DNA of 64,000 nt from an uncultured Draconibacterium sp. (GTDB lineage: Bacteria > Bacteroidota > Bacteroidia > Bacteroidales > Prolixibacteraceae): contig NZ_OY781365.1 in assembly GCF_963676815.1 (NCBI RefSeq), forward strand, positions 5,366,501-5,430,500. Direction: 5' to 3'. The translations under genes and the position numbers were made by a program. Within the stretch, counting starts at the first letter, position 1, and the number at the start of each line of letters is the position of its first letter. Of this stretch, positions 52,455 through 62,202 are shown piece after piece. A model generated the notes under the pieces. The model had not been told where the DNA came from. It saw nothing but the letters and a program-made list of their open reading frames with translations, and made no database searches.

Positions 52455-52510
52455 CCAAAATGAAAAACTTAGAAATTTTAAACAATCAGAAAACAATTAA
52501 TAGAATTCAA

Positions 52511-53185
52511 ATGAAAACATTAAATAAAATAATCATATCCTTAGTCTTTTTACTCACCTTAAAAGCAGGCATTGTAAATGCTCAGGATATTAATTGGAAT
52601 GACGTTGAAAATGGGAAAAAACATTTTGTCACCCTGAGTCTGGGAGAAGATAACAGCTCATATTATGGTTTAACCTACGGGTACAACATTGGAAATACCA
52701 AATTGCCATTGATTCTAGATGCAGAATTCAGTGTTCCATTTGGTGAAGACGTATTCGATGATTGGAACTCCAGAATAGGACTTCAGACGAAATTATGGAG
52801 CCACAGTGATTTATGGTGGTCAGCTAAAGCTTCGGTTGTTACCTGGAAATTTGAATCTGAGGTTGCCAACCTTTTAAATTTTGGATCCAGCTTGTCAACT
52901 TTATTTGGTTATCAGAAATCAAAATGGGGAATAGCCGCAGAATTTACTTACGACCGTTCGGAGATTACTAAAATTAAGAATGGCATTACCAAAGACTACT
53001 ATCCGGAAATAACAGATGGCTGGTATAACACTTCAGGCGGTAATTTCAAGATAGGATTACAGGCCAATGCAAGCATCAAATCTACCAATCTGTTTTTGCG
53101 TTTCGGAAAAACATACGGACAAGATTTTGAACACAATCCAACTGTACCTTTCTATGCAAAAGTTGGGATAAGCAAATCGTTTTGA
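52511..53185 (+). CDS. small outer-membrane beta-barrel-like protein, cassette 2
   Basis: 224 residues from the ATG at 52511; this start gives a signal peptide (MKTLNKIIISLVFLLTLKAG, cleavage after NAQ), unlike the longer overlapping frame. Beta-rich, ending PFYAKVGISKSF with a terminal Phe. It pairs with the hydrolase as in cassette 1 and shares the DGWY-x5-GG motif. Confidence 0.78.
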   Translation: MKTLNKIIISLVFLLTLKAGIVNAQDINWNDVENGKKHFVTLSLGEDNSSYYGLTYGYNIGNTKLPLILDAEFSVPFGEDVFDDWNSRIGLQTKLWSHSDLWWSAKASVVTWKFESEVANLLNFGSSLSTLFGYQKSKWGIAAEFTYDRSEITKIKNGITKDYYPEITDGWYNTSGGNFKIGLQANASIKSTNLFLRFGKTYGQDFEHNPTVPFYAKVGISKSF

Positions 53186-53192
53186 TGAAAAG

Positions 53193-53288
53193 ATGAACAA
53201 GAAAATTGAAAAGATATTATTTCTTGTAATGGTAATTGTAAGTGTTATCCTTTTACTTGCAGAACTGTTATTGCTGATTAATCAGTAA
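53193..53288 (+). CDS. 31-residue single-helix membrane peptide ending inside a terminator
   Basis: MNKKIEKILFLVMVIVSVIL followed by LLAELLLLINQ: a short charged start and one hydrophobic helix, a common form for small membrane proteins. The ATG comes 7 nt after the barrel gene stop. The last ten codons form the 5' arm of the transcription terminator at 53261-53298. It may be real or chance; the fitting spacing favours real. Confidence 0.45.
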   Translation: MNKKIEKILFLVMVIVSVILLLAELLLLINQ

Positions 53289-53298
53289 TAACAGTTCT
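53261..53298 (+). terminator. strong terminator ending the accessory block
   Basis: A nearly perfect 38-nt palindrome: AGAACTGTTATT-GCTGATTAATCAGT-AATAACAGTTCT, with a single G/T mismatch pair, followed by TTTTACTTTC. Confidence 0.8.
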
Positions 53299-53299
53299 T

Positions 53300-53837
53300 T
53301 TACTTTCAAGCTGCTTAATACCTGGATTTTATTAATTACTTTCCGATACAGAAAATGTAAAAAATATAAAAACAGACTATTATATAAGTAAAATACAAAT
53401 AGGAAACAAAGAAAATACAATCCTGCTATTTAGAACGAATCTAAATTGACGTTTTGTTTGAAAATTATTTTTTATCATTTTTTGTTAAATTTTATATGTA
53501 ATCAACAGTACGAATTTCTACCACACTCTTATAACTGCTTTTTTTAATTAATGCCGCTATCTTTTCTAAATAATGCTATATTTAAAAGTTAGATTCAATA
53601 CTGAAAATATTCATCATAATTTTATATTTAGAATTAGTTATAATTTCTATAATATTCTAACTACTCCATTAAAAACATCTATTACTTGTTTTTAGTGCTT
53701 TATGTTTACCTTTCGTGTCTACGAGGGTATATATAACTGCTGCATAATGAATGTGTTATATCAGAATATCTTCTTTTTTATATTTTAGCGGCGTATTTGC
53801 AAACCTATTAAATTTTTAACCAATTAATTGTGATAAG
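53300..53837. other. AT-rich intergenic region upstream of the large secreted protein
   Basis: About 540 bp without a credible gene, extremely AT-rich from 53450 to 53700. It should carry the promoter for the gene at 53838; no convincing -7/-33 pair or palindrome was found. Confidence 0.5.
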
Positions 53838-56800
53838 ATGAAGACGCTTTATCCGTATTATTTTATGATTTTGAAAAATTTTAATCCGTTAATGCAAAAA
53901 TTAATTGCTTTACGATCAAAGTTCTTAAAACGAATTTATGGCAGCCTGCTTGCCATATTTTTTATATCGCTGGCAATTACCAGCAATGCTACGGTATATT
54001 ATGTAAGTGCAAATGGAAATGATGCCAATACGGGCACAAGTCCGGATCAAGCATGGCAATCATTAGACCGTGTTAATAGCCTTACTCCCTCTCCGGGAGA
54101 TCAGATACTGTTTGATCGAGGCGGGCAATGGTATGGCACTATAAATCTAACAGTTTCCGGTAGTTCGGGTAATCCAATTGAAATTGGTGCATATGGAACC
54201 GGTGCCAAACCAATATTATCAGGTTTTACGACTATAACGTCAGGTTGGACAAATGAAGGTAATGGTATTTTTTCGTATCCTATAACATCTGATTCGGAGA
54301 CCAATATGGTTGCAATTGATGGTGTTGAATACGGTAAAGGGCGTGAACCTAATGCTGATGAAGATTATTGGACCTATGAAAGTTATAGTGGACGATCATC
54401 AATAACTGATAACCAGCTTTCGAGTTCACCTGATTGGGATGGAGCAGACCTTGTTAAAAGATCAAATGATTGGTCGTGGGATAGATACATTATTACAAGT
54501 CATTCCGGAACAACTATTAATTATACTAATTATAGTGGTTTTTCGAGTGTTTGGACCGGGGTTAATGGAAATGGATATTTTATTCAAAATGATTTAAGAA
54601 CCCTTGATCAGTTTGGAGAGTGGTACCACGATGAAGAAGCAGGCAAGTTCTATTTATATTTTGGAAATAGAAATCCTAACGAGTACTCCATTCAAGTTGC
54701 GACAAAAGATGAACTGATCTACACTCGTACATATGATTATATTACAATTACAGATTTAGATATACGAGGTTCCATTAAAAATGCCATCAACACAGGTTAC
54801 TTATCAAATAATATAACAGTACAAAATTGCGATATTTCTTACGCCGGTTATGATGGTATTCATATTTGGGGATCTAATGGTGTTGCGAATAATAATACCA
54901 TTCATGATATTAATCAATCAGCAATTCGAATTATAGGTGCTTCTAGTACTATTACCTATAATAAAATCTCCAGAGTAGGAATAATAATTGGTTCAAGTCC
55001 AAGATATTATAATGCCATAATGAATGACAATGGAGCAGGATCAGTTGTTAGTTATAATACTATTGAAAATGTTGGGTATAACGGTATTCTTTTGTATGGT
55101 GAAAATACAAAGATTCAATATAATTTTATCAATCGCACGAATTTGAATCAAAATGATGGAGGAGGCATTTATACGTCTGCCTCTACGATGAGCAATGCAG
55201 GCATGCTTATAGATCATAATATTGTATTAAATACCGAAGGGAATTCAAAAGGTGGAAATACCTCATATATAATGGCTGAAGGTATCTATCTTGATGAATA
55301 TTCAAATCATATTACTGTTTCAAATAATACCGTTGCATATAACGGGTATTCAGGAATAAAACTTCACAAGGCACATGACATTGTTATTGAAAATAACATA
55401 TCATTTAAAAATGGTTTTACCAGTCTTTTCCTTCAGAATTCTATGCGAGATGAAAATAATCTGATTAATAATACAATTCGATATAATCAATTTGTTAATG
55501 AAGCCAATGTGCTTACACTTTATATACTGGATGTACATGCCACAAGCCCTGTCGGTATAACTTCTGATCATAACTATTGGACTAATCCTTCAGGAGAATG
55601 GAGAAGTATAATGACTAGTTATGTTGGCAATTGGGATCAAAGAACATTAAGTCAATGGCAAAACGAGGAAGGGAAAGACGTTAATTCTTCTGCTTCTGCA
55701 ATAACCATTGATGATGATAATGACTTACAGCTGTTGTACAATAATACCAACCAAAACAAAACTTTTAATTTGGGTGGCAAAACTTATTATGAAATTGATG
55801 GTAGCCTACTTTCAGGCTCAGTTACTTTGGAATCCTTTACATCCAAAATTTTATTTGGTTCTGGTTCGATAACCATAGAAAATGAAAGTCCGGTTATTTC
55901 CGATCAAATCTTTAGTGTTCAGGCTCCTTTGACAGCCAATCAAGTGATTGGACAAGTAGTTGCGTCAGATAACGACCCTAATCAAACTTTAAACTATGAG
56001 ATTACTGAGGGTAACACAGATGGATTATTTACCATCGATGCCGCTACCGGTGAAATTCTAGTGAGTACTGGAATTATCACTTCCGAAGACCTATCATATA
56101 TAATAAATGTTCAGGTATCTGATGATGCTGTCGAACCATTGTCTGCCTCTGCTACAATCACCATTATCATAACAGGGGATGAAGAAATAACACCCCCAAG
56201 CCCAGACGTATCTGCACCATCAATATCGTCTTTTTCTATTCCTTTGTTAGCTACGTCATTAACAGTAGAAGTGTCATCTTTCATAGCTATGGACGATCAA
56301 GCAGTTACGGGTTACATGTTAACAGAAACTTCAATTGCTCCGGCAGCCGATGACCAAGAGTGGACTTCTTCTGTTCCTACTTTTTACACTTTCTTAGAAG
56401 AAGGGATAAAAACTCTTTATGCCTGGGCTATAGATGCTGCTGGCAATATTTCAACTTCGGTAAGTGCAACTGTAACAATTAGATTCCCTGATTTATCATC
56501 TTCATATTCCGAATATTTATTTGAAGAAGGTTCCGGCACTGCAGTTATTGATTCGAAAGGGTCGAATGATGGAACAATCATGAATGAAGAAATAAGAGTT
56601 GAAGGAATAAAAGGGGATGGTTTACAATTTACAGGGGCAGAATATATTACCTTGGGGCAATGTTTTGGAGATAATGTTCAGACGGAGCTTACATTAAGTG
56701 CTTGGATTAAACCTAGTGCCATGACAGGAGGATTTCAGGGAATAATACTGCATGGTGGGCCAAGCATTAGTACATTTGCACTCTATATTTATCCTGACTC

Positions 56801-59189
56801 GAAAGCAATTGCTTTTAAAACAGCCGGCACTTCAAATTCATTGTATACTTATGCAAATATCAATGATTTGTGGGATGGAGATTGGCACCAGGTGGTAGTT
56901 ACTTATGATGGAGCTGAAAAGAAAATTTATCTTGATAGTGAAGAAATTGCATCGGTTGCTGCATCCGGGGATATACAATCGGGAGAAGGCTACAATTTAT
57001 TGATTGGTGCCGGAAGAGATGAAGCTACACCAACTCTTTTATACGAAGGTTTAATCGACGAGGTAAGGATTTTTAATTACGCACTTGGTAATTCAGAGGT
57101 GACTGAATTGTACAATCTTGTCAATACAATTTCAGATACAAAATACACCACTGAATATGTTGAGCTTTGCGAAGGTGAATCTTATAACGGCTGGACCGAA
57201 AGCGGCGAATACCAACGAACATTAACGGCAACATCGGGAGTTGATAGTGTTGTAACAACATCCCTTACAGTAAATCCGGTGCTTTACACCACCGAGGAGG
57301 TAACGATAAACGAAGGAGAAATTTATAACGGCTGGACCGAAAGTGGCGAATATCAGCGCATATTAACCGCTGTAACTGGTTGTGATAGTATTGTTACAAC
57401 AAAACTCAGTGTTTTACAGGGAATTAATACCACTGAATATGTTGAGCTTTGCGAAGGTGAATCTTATAACGGCTGGACCGAAAGCGGCGAATACCAACGA
57501 ACATTAACGGCAACATCGGGAGCCGATAGTGTAGTAACAACATTACTTACAGTAAATCCGGTGCTTTACACCACCGAGGAGGTAACGATAAACGAAGGAG
57601 AAATTTATAACGGCTGGACCGAAAGTGGCGAATATCAGCGCATATTAACCGCTGTAACTGGTTGTGATAGTATTGTTACAACAAAACTCAGTGTTTTACA
57701 GGGAATTAATACCACTGAATATGTTGAGCTTTGCGAAGGTGAATCTTATAACGGCTGGACCGAAAGCGGCGAATACCAACGAACATTAACGGCAACATCG
57801 GGAGCCGATAGTGTAGTAACAACATTACTTACAGTAAATCCGGTGTTCTACACTACCGAGGAGGTGACGATAAACGAAGGAGAAGTTTATAACGGCTGGA
57901 CCGAAAGTGGCGAATACCAACGCATATTAACCGCTGTAACCGGTTGTGATAGTATTGTTACAACAATCTTGACCGTTGAATCTAATGGAGAAATTATCAC
58001 TCAGAGCATTTCTTTAACAGCTGGCTGGAATATTTTTTCTTCATATTTATCTCCAGCTTCACCAAATATGGAAGACGTGTTTGAAACCCTTCGTGAATCA
58101 GGTCAGTTAATAATGGTGGAGGATGAAAATGGGAATACATATAAGAATGATGATTTGAAATCCAGTTCATGGACAAATACAATTGGAAATATAGAGAAAA
58201 CGGAAGGATATAAAATTCAGGTAAATTCTAATTGCCAACTGAATTTAACAGGTACACCTATTGAACTTCCTCTCGTAATTGAACTTAACGAAGGGGTTAA
58301 TATTATTTCATTTCCTTTAGAGAACTCAGTAAATGCTATGGATGTAGTTCTACCATTAATAGATAAAGGAGTATTGGTAAAAGTACAGGATGAAAAAGGA
58401 AATGCTATTGAAGAGTGGAAATGGTGGAAATGGTCTGGTTGGCGCAATAAAATAAGAAATTTTGAAAGTGGCGAAGGATATAAAGTAGAGGTTAACACAG
58501 ATTGTACATTGGAAATCTCAGACTCATACCATAAATCTGGTCTTGATGCACAAAAAATGACACAAACAGACCATTTTATGGTTGAATTTAATGGAAATGG
58601 TTCCAATCATATGAATATTAATATTGGAGGATTGCAGGAGGCCAATTTTATTGCAGGTGATGAAATTGCAGCATTTGATGGTTCTATCTGTGTGGGCGCC
58701 ATCAAACTAACAGGTGAACATATTTTAGATAACTCTGTAAGTATTAATGCTTCTGTTGCCGATGATGGAAAGGAGAATGGTTTTATCCATGGAAATACAA
58801 TTGAATTACATGCTTTCAATTCTTATTCAAAAGAGAATTCAATTATAATTCCAGACCAAGTTAATGGAGATATGACCTATCAAACCGAGGCAAGTGTTTT
58901 TGTTTTATTGCAAGAATTACACACAGGGATTGAGGATTCAGAATTTTTTGTAGTTGATATTGATATGTATCCAAATCCTGCAAAAGATAAAGTTAATATT
59001 CGATTTTCTAATATGCCTATTGAAGAAACACGAATTGTGCTTATGGATCTTACAGGAAAAGAATTGGCAAGCAAGTTCGTACAATCGACATTGGAGACTT
59101 TTGATTTACAAACATATCCGAATGGAATTTATTTAGTAAAAACGATGGTTGGTAATCATTATCAGGTTAATAAGCTAATTAAAAATTAG
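53838..59189 (+). CDS. very large T9SS-secreted beta-helix/cadherin/LamG protein
   Basis: 1783 residues. The signal peptide ends about residue 52 (LLAIFFISLAITSNA); an internal Met at 53892 is an alternative start. Then: right-handed parallel beta-helix (about 53-600, with GYDGIHIWGSNGVANNNTI and NGILLYGENTKIQYNFI), cadherin-like domain (about 681-777), an Ig-like segment, a LamG/concanavalin-type lectin domain (about 891-1091), three 94-residue repeats (1104-1379), paired AGWNIFSSYL-type domains and a T9SS sorting domain (MYPNPAKDKVNIRF near 1710). It probably binds or cleaves polysaccharide at the cell surface. Confidence 0.85.
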   Translation: MKTLYPYYFMILKNFNPLMQKLIALRSKFLKRIYGSLLAIFFISLAITSNATVYYVSANGNDANTGTSPDQAWQSLDRVNSLTPSPGDQILFDRGGQWYGTINLTVSGSSGNPIEIGAYGTGAKPILSGFTTITSGWTNEGNGIFSYPITSDSETNMVAIDGVEYGKGREPNADEDYWTYESYSGRSSITDNQLSSSPDWDGADLVKRSNDWSWDRYIITSHSGTTINYTNYSGFSSVWTGVNGNGYFIQNDLRTLDQFGEWYHDEEAGKFYLYFGNRNPNEYSIQVATKDELIYTRTYDYITITDLDIRGSIKNAINTGYLSNNITVQNCDISYAGYDGIHIWGSNGVANNNTIHDINQSAIRIIGASSTITYNKISRVGIIIGSSPRYYNAIMNDNGAGSVVSYNTIENVGYNGILLYGENTKIQYNFINRTNLNQNDGGGIYTSASTMSNAGMLIDHNIVLNTEGNSKGGNTSYIMAEGIYLDEYSNHITVSNNTVAYNGYSGIKLHKAHDIVIENNISFKNGFTSLFLQNSMRDENNLINNTIRYNQFVNEANVLTLYILDVHATSPVGITSDHNYWTNPSGEWRSIMTSYVGNWDQRTLSQWQNEEGKDVNSSASAITIDDDNDLQLLYNNTNQNKTFNLGGKTYYEIDGSLLSGSVTLESFTSKILFGSGSITIENESPVISDQIFSVQAPLTANQVIGQVVASDNDPNQTLNYEITEGNTDGLFTIDAATGEILVSTGIITSEDLSYIINVQVSDDAVEPLSASATITIIITGDEEITPPSPDVSAPSISSFSIPLLATSLTVEVSSFIAMDDQAVTGYMLTETSIAPAADDQEWTSSVPTFYTFLEEGIKTLYAWAIDAAGNISTSVSATVTIRFPDLSSSYSEYLFEEGSGTAVIDSKGSNDGTIMNEEIRVEGIKGDGLQFTGAEYITLGQCFGDNVQTELTLSAWIKPSAMTGGFQGIILHGGPSISTFALYIYPDSKAIAFKTAGTSNSLYTYANINDLWDGDWHQVVVTYDGAEKKIYLDSEEIASVAASGDIQSGEGYNLLIGAGRDEATPTLLYEGLIDEVRIFNYALGNSEVTELYNLVNTISDTKYTTEYVELCEGESYNGWTESGEYQRTLTATSGVDSVVTTSLTVNPVLYTTEEVTINEGEIYNGWTESGEYQRILTAVTGCDSIVTTKLSVLQGINTTEYVELCEGESYNGWTESGEYQRTLTATSGADSVVTTLLTVNPVLYTTEEVTINEGEIYNGWTESGEYQRILTAVTGCDSIVTTKLSVLQGINTTEYVELCEGESYNGWTESGEYQRTLTATSGADSVVTTLLTVNPVFYTTEEVTINEGEVYNGWTESGEYQRILTAVTGCDSIVTTILTVESNGEIITQSISLTAGWNIFSSYLSPASPNMEDVFETLRESGQLIMVEDENGNTYKNDDLKSSSWTNTIGNIEKTEGYKIQVNSNCQLNLTGTPIELPLVIELNEGVNIISFPLENSVNAMDVVLPLIDKGVLVKVQDEKGNAIEEWKWWKWSGWRNKIRNFESGEGYKVEVNTDCTLEISDSYHKSGLDAQKMTQTDHFMVEFNGNGSNHMNINIGGLQEANFIAGDEIAAFDGSICVGAIKLTGEHILDNSVSINASVADDGKENGFIHGNTIELHAFNSYSKENSIIIPDQVNGDMTYQTEASVFVLLQELHTGIEDSEFFVVDIDMYPNPAKDKVNIRFSNMPIEETRIVLMDLTGKELASKFVQSTLETFDLQTYPNGIYLVKTMVGNHYQVNKLIKN
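57151..57975 (+). repeat. three in-frame 282-bp tandem repeats in the secreted protein
   Basis: The DNA repeats with a period of exactly 282 bp (unit starts 57151, 57433, 57715), nearly identical between units. Each unit contains two related halves, CEGESYNGWTESGEYQRTL and NEGEIYNGWTESGEYQRIL, so there are six half-repeats of about 47 residues. The low divergence shows recent amplification. Confidence 0.92.
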
Positions 59190-59220
59190 GTCGATTCATT
59201 CTTCTTTATTTGCAACGAAT

Positions 59221-59391
59221 ATGGATATGAAATTAAATGAAAAGAAGATAAACTATTCATGGACATCAAAGGCAGAATTGAAACAAGAAAATTTGGTACT
59301 GAAAAGGATGATTCAAACTGCCAAAGTTGAACAAGCAATTCTAGAGCATGCTATTAAAAAAATTGCGGAAATTGATACTAAAATTCACTAG
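59221..59391 (+). CDS. small coiled-coil hypothetical protein
   Basis: 56 residues: MDMKLNEKKINYSWTSKAEL, KQENLVLKRMIQTAKVEQAI, LEHAIKKIAEIDTKIH. Helical and charged, likely coiled coil; no known family. It starts 32 nt after the large gene and ends before a bidirectional terminator, so it may be co-transcribed. It could also be a chance frame. Confidence 0.4.
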   Translation: MDMKLNEKKINYSWTSKAELKQENLVLKRMIQTAKVEQAILEHAIKKIAEIDTKIH

Positions 59392-59415
59392 TTACTATAG
59401 GGTACCATGTAATAC

Positions 59416-59455
59416 AAAAAAGAGGCAATCTTCAGTTTTGAAGATGCCTCTTTTC
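59416..59455. terminator. bidirectional terminator between the secreted protein and fcl
   Basis: AAAAGAGGCAATCTTCA and TGAAGATGCCTCTTTT form a long stem (one mismatch) with A-rich and T-rich flanks on both sides, between convergent transcripts. Confidence 0.85.
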
Positions 59456-59488
59456 TATTATCCAGTATTTTCGTTCAATGAAAAAATA

Positions 59489-60586
59489 CTAATTTCCTTT
59501 ATACCAATCAATGAATTTGTCTAAGCCCTCGGCAATATCAATTTTGTGATGCCAACCTAGCAAATTAAGTTTTGAGACATCGGTTAGTTTACGCATTGTT
59601 CCATCCGGTTTGTTGGTATTAAATACAAGATCTCCATTAAAACCAATTTTTGTTTTTATCAAGTATGCTAAGTCTCGAATACTAATTTCTTTACCTGTAC
59701 CAATATTTATATGGGTATTTCTAATTTCGTTTTTAAAGACCGAAGTTTTTGTTGTTATTATATCCTTGAAATCAACATTTTCCATAATATAAACACAAGC
59801 ATCAGCCATTTCCTCACTCCATAAAAATTCACGCATAGGCTTGCCGCTACCCCAAATATCTACTTGTAATTTTTGCTGAGAAGCAAAAATACCGTACTCT
59901 TTTAATGTCTTTAATATTGTATTTTCAGAATCCATCCCGCATACGTTTCTTATAGGACGCTTATTAAGATCATTTTTAATGGCAGTCAGATTATTATCCT
60001 CAAGTTGTTTGGCAAGATAAATTTTACGCAAAAGAGCAGGCAGGACGTGTGAATTTTCGAGATGAAAATTATCGTTAGGACCATAAAGGTTGGTGGGCAT
60101 TACTGAAATAAAATTTGTATTGTATTGTATGTTATAGCTTTCGCACATTTTTATACCTGCAATTTTTGCAATAGCATATGGCTCATTGGTATATTCAAGT
60201 GGGCTAGTTAGTAAGTAATCTTCCTTCATTGGCTGAGGCGCTTCTTTCGGATAAATACAGGTACTTCCAAGAAACAATAACTTTTTCACATCATGTTTCC
60301 AGGCACTATGAATAATATTGTTTTGTATCATCAGATTCTCGTAAATAAATTGGCCGCGGTAAGTATTATTTGCAATTATTCCGCCGACTTTGGCAGCAGC
60401 CAGAAAAATATATTCAGGCTTTTCTTCTTCAAAATATTGATCTACGGCAACAGAATCAATAAGGTCAAGTTCATCAACTGTTTTGCCAACAATGTTTTTA
60501 TATCCTTTGCTTACAAGATTCTTACAAATTGCAGAGCCAACCAAACCATTGTGGCCTGCCACATAAATTTTACTTAATTTTTTCAT
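59489..60586 (-). CDS. fcl: GDP-L-fucose synthase
   Basis: 365 residues. The Rossmann start is KIYVAGHNGLVGSAICKNL, followed by YIFLAAAKVGGIIANNTY and STCIYPKEAPQPMKEDYLL near residues 105-125, with the catalytic Tyr-x3-Lys in EPYAIAKIAG. It converts the Gmd product GDP-4-keto-6-deoxymannose to GDP-L-fucose. Slightly longer than usual (about 310-320) through a loop near DNNLTAIKNDLNKRPIRN, which is seen in several Bacteroidota homologues. 73 nt downstream of gmd. Confidence 0.94.
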   Translation of the reverse strand: MKKLSKIYVAGHNGLVGSAICKNLVSKGYKNIVGKTVDELDLIDSVAVDQYFEEEKPEYIFLAAAKVGGIIANNTYRGQFIYENLMIQNNIIHSAWKHDVKKLLFLGSTCIYPKEAPQPMKEDYLLTSPLEYTNEPYAIAKIAGIKMCESYNIQYNTNFISVMPTNLYGPNDNFHLENSHVLPALLRKIYLAKQLEDNNLTAIKNDLNKRPIRNVCGMDSENTILKTLKEYGIFASQQKLQVDIWGSGKPMREFLWSEEMADACVYIMENVDFKDIITTKTSVFKNEIRNTHINIGTGKEISIRDLAYLIKTKIGFNGDLVFNTNKPDGTMRKLTDVSKLNLLGWHHKIDIAEGLDKFIDWYKGN

Positions 60587-60659
60587 TTTTATTTCTGAAT
60601 GTCATATTTTCATGTCCATTTTCGGGTTATTGCTAAAATCAGCTAAAATCAGAAACACG

Positions 60660-61838
60660 TTACTCAAAATAATTAAAGATGTGGTAACCTCCTTCTTTTA
60701 AGAAAGCATCTTGTTGCATCATTCTTATATCAGAGAGAATCATATCTGAAATTAATGCATCTAAATCATATTCCGGTATCCATCCCAATTTTTCTCTGGC
60801 TTTTGAAGCATCTCCCATTAACAATTCTACCTCTGTAGGTCGAAAATACTGAGGATCGACAGCGACAATTGGAAGAATATTTTTTCTCATTTCCGATTTT
60901 AAGGTACGTTTTTTAATAATTGGAAGGTATTTATCTCCAATTAACCTACAAAATAGTTTTTCATCAATATCAGAAATATATCCTTTTTCATTTTCTTTTT
61001 CACCTTGAAAGATTATTGACAATCCAATTTTGTTACACGATTTTTTTATAAAATCACGTATCGACGTTGTTATCCCTGTTGCTATAACATAATCATCTGG
61101 CCGTTCTTGCTGAAGAATAAGGTGCATTGCCCTTATATAATCTTTGGCGTGTCCCCAGTCTCTGCATGACGACATATTACCGATAAATAAGGTTTCTTGC
61201 ATTCCCAGCACAATTCTTGAAATAGCCCTTGTAATTTTTCGTGTAACAAAGGTTTCACCGCGTACAGGTGATTCGTGGTTAAACAAAATCCCATTTGATG
61301 CATGTAATCCATATGCTTCTCTGTAATTAATAGTAATCCAGTAGGCATAAAGTTTTGCTACGCCATAAGGAGATCGGGGATAGAATGGGGTTTTTTCGGT
61401 TTGAGGAACTTCCTGCACCATTCCGAAAAGCTCTGAAGTTGATGCCTGATAAATTTTGGTTTTATTTACCAAATTGAGTAAGCGTACAGCCTCAAGAATT
61501 CGAAGAGTGCCTATTCCATCAACATTTGCAGTATATTCAGGAGTGTCGAAACTAACTTTTACATGGCTCATTGCTGCCAGGTTGTAGATTTCATCGGGCT
61601 GAACCTCCTGTATAATTCGCGTTAGATTTAAGCTGTCGGTTAAGTCTCCGTAGTGTAAAATCAAATTACGATTCTCTATTTGCGGATACTGGTAAAGATG
61701 ATCGATACGTTGAGTATTGAACATTGATGCCCGGCGCTTTATTCCATGAACGACATATCCTTCTTTTATTAAATATTCAGCCAGATAGGCTCCGTCTTGT
61801 CCGGTGATTCCTGTTATTAAAGCCGTTTTTTGCATCAT
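60660..61838 (-). CDS. gmd: GDP-mannose 4,6-dehydratase
   Basis: 392 residues with ALITGITGQDGAYLAEYLIK at the start, RRASMFNTQRIDHLY (RR motif for NADP), the active-site segment STSELFGMVQEVPQTEKTPF and PRSPYGVAKLYAYW with YxxxK. It makes GDP-4-keto-6-deoxymannose, used by Fcl. About 20 residues longer than the E. coli enzyme at the C-terminus. It starts 4 nt after the HAD gene stop, in one operon. Confidence 0.95.
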   Translation of the reverse strand: MMQKTALITGITGQDGAYLAEYLIKEGYVVHGIKRRASMFNTQRIDHLYQYPQIENRNLILHYGDLTDSLNLTRIIQEVQPDEIYNLAAMSHVKVSFDTPEYTANVDGIGTLRILEAVRLLNLVNKTKIYQASTSELFGMVQEVPQTEKTPFYPRSPYGVAKLYAYWITINYREAYGLHASNGILFNHESPVRGETFVTRKITRAISRIVLGMQETLFIGNMSSCRDWGHAKDYIRAMHLILQQERPDDYVIATGITTSIRDFIKKSCNKIGLSIIFQGEKENEKGYISDIDEKLFCRLIGDKYLPIIKKRTLKSEMRKNILPIVAVDPQYFRPTEVELLMGDASKAREKLGWIPEYDLDALISDMILSDIRMMQQDAFLKEGGYHIFNYFE

Positions 61839-61842
61839 AATT

Positions 61843-62202
61843 TCAGGGTTTTAGTTTTTGTTTCTTGGCATCAGTAAGCAAATGGTATATTTTTTCCCAT
61901 TCAGGGATTCCTAAAATGTTTCTGTCGTCAATATAGATATCAGCATATATCTTTCTACTGTAAGTATTATCAAATTCCTCTCCTTCAAAATTGTTATTTA
62001 TTGCATGAAAAAACAGACCTTTTTTTTTGCAGAAATCGACTGCTTTGTCAAGTTCCTTACCCGAGCGATAGGTCCACAGTATTATTTTGTGTCCTTTTGA
62101 TTGGATAAGTTTTAATGTTTCAATGGCATAAGGAATTTCTTTCCCAATTGCCGGGTATTTATGCTTTACTATTGTTCCGTCAAAATCTACCGCAATAACC
62201 AT
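61843..62202 (-). CDS. small HAD-superfamily phosphatase of a polysaccharide locus (BT0820-like)
   Basis: 119 residues with the HAD motif I VIAVDFDGTIVKHKY (Asp-x-Asp) at residues 2-16, motif II ILWTYRSGKELDKA and the acidic motif IYADIYIDDRNILG near residues 87-100. Similar tiny HAD proteins occur in capsule clusters of Bacteroides. Substrate unknown, presumably a sugar phosphate. It lies 4 nt upstream of gmd. Confidence 0.8.
   Translation of the reverse strand: MVIAVDFDGTIVKHKYPAIGKEIPYAIETLKLIQSKGHKIILWTYRSGKELDKAVDFCKKKGLFFHAINNNFEGEEFDNTYSRKIYADIYIDDRNILGIPEWEKIYHLLTDAKKQKLKP

Noticed and set aside
57151..57975. Regular repeats resembling an array such as CRISPR
   Set aside because: The 282-bp period is in frame with a 1783-codon gene and has no short unique spacers; it encodes repeated protein domains.
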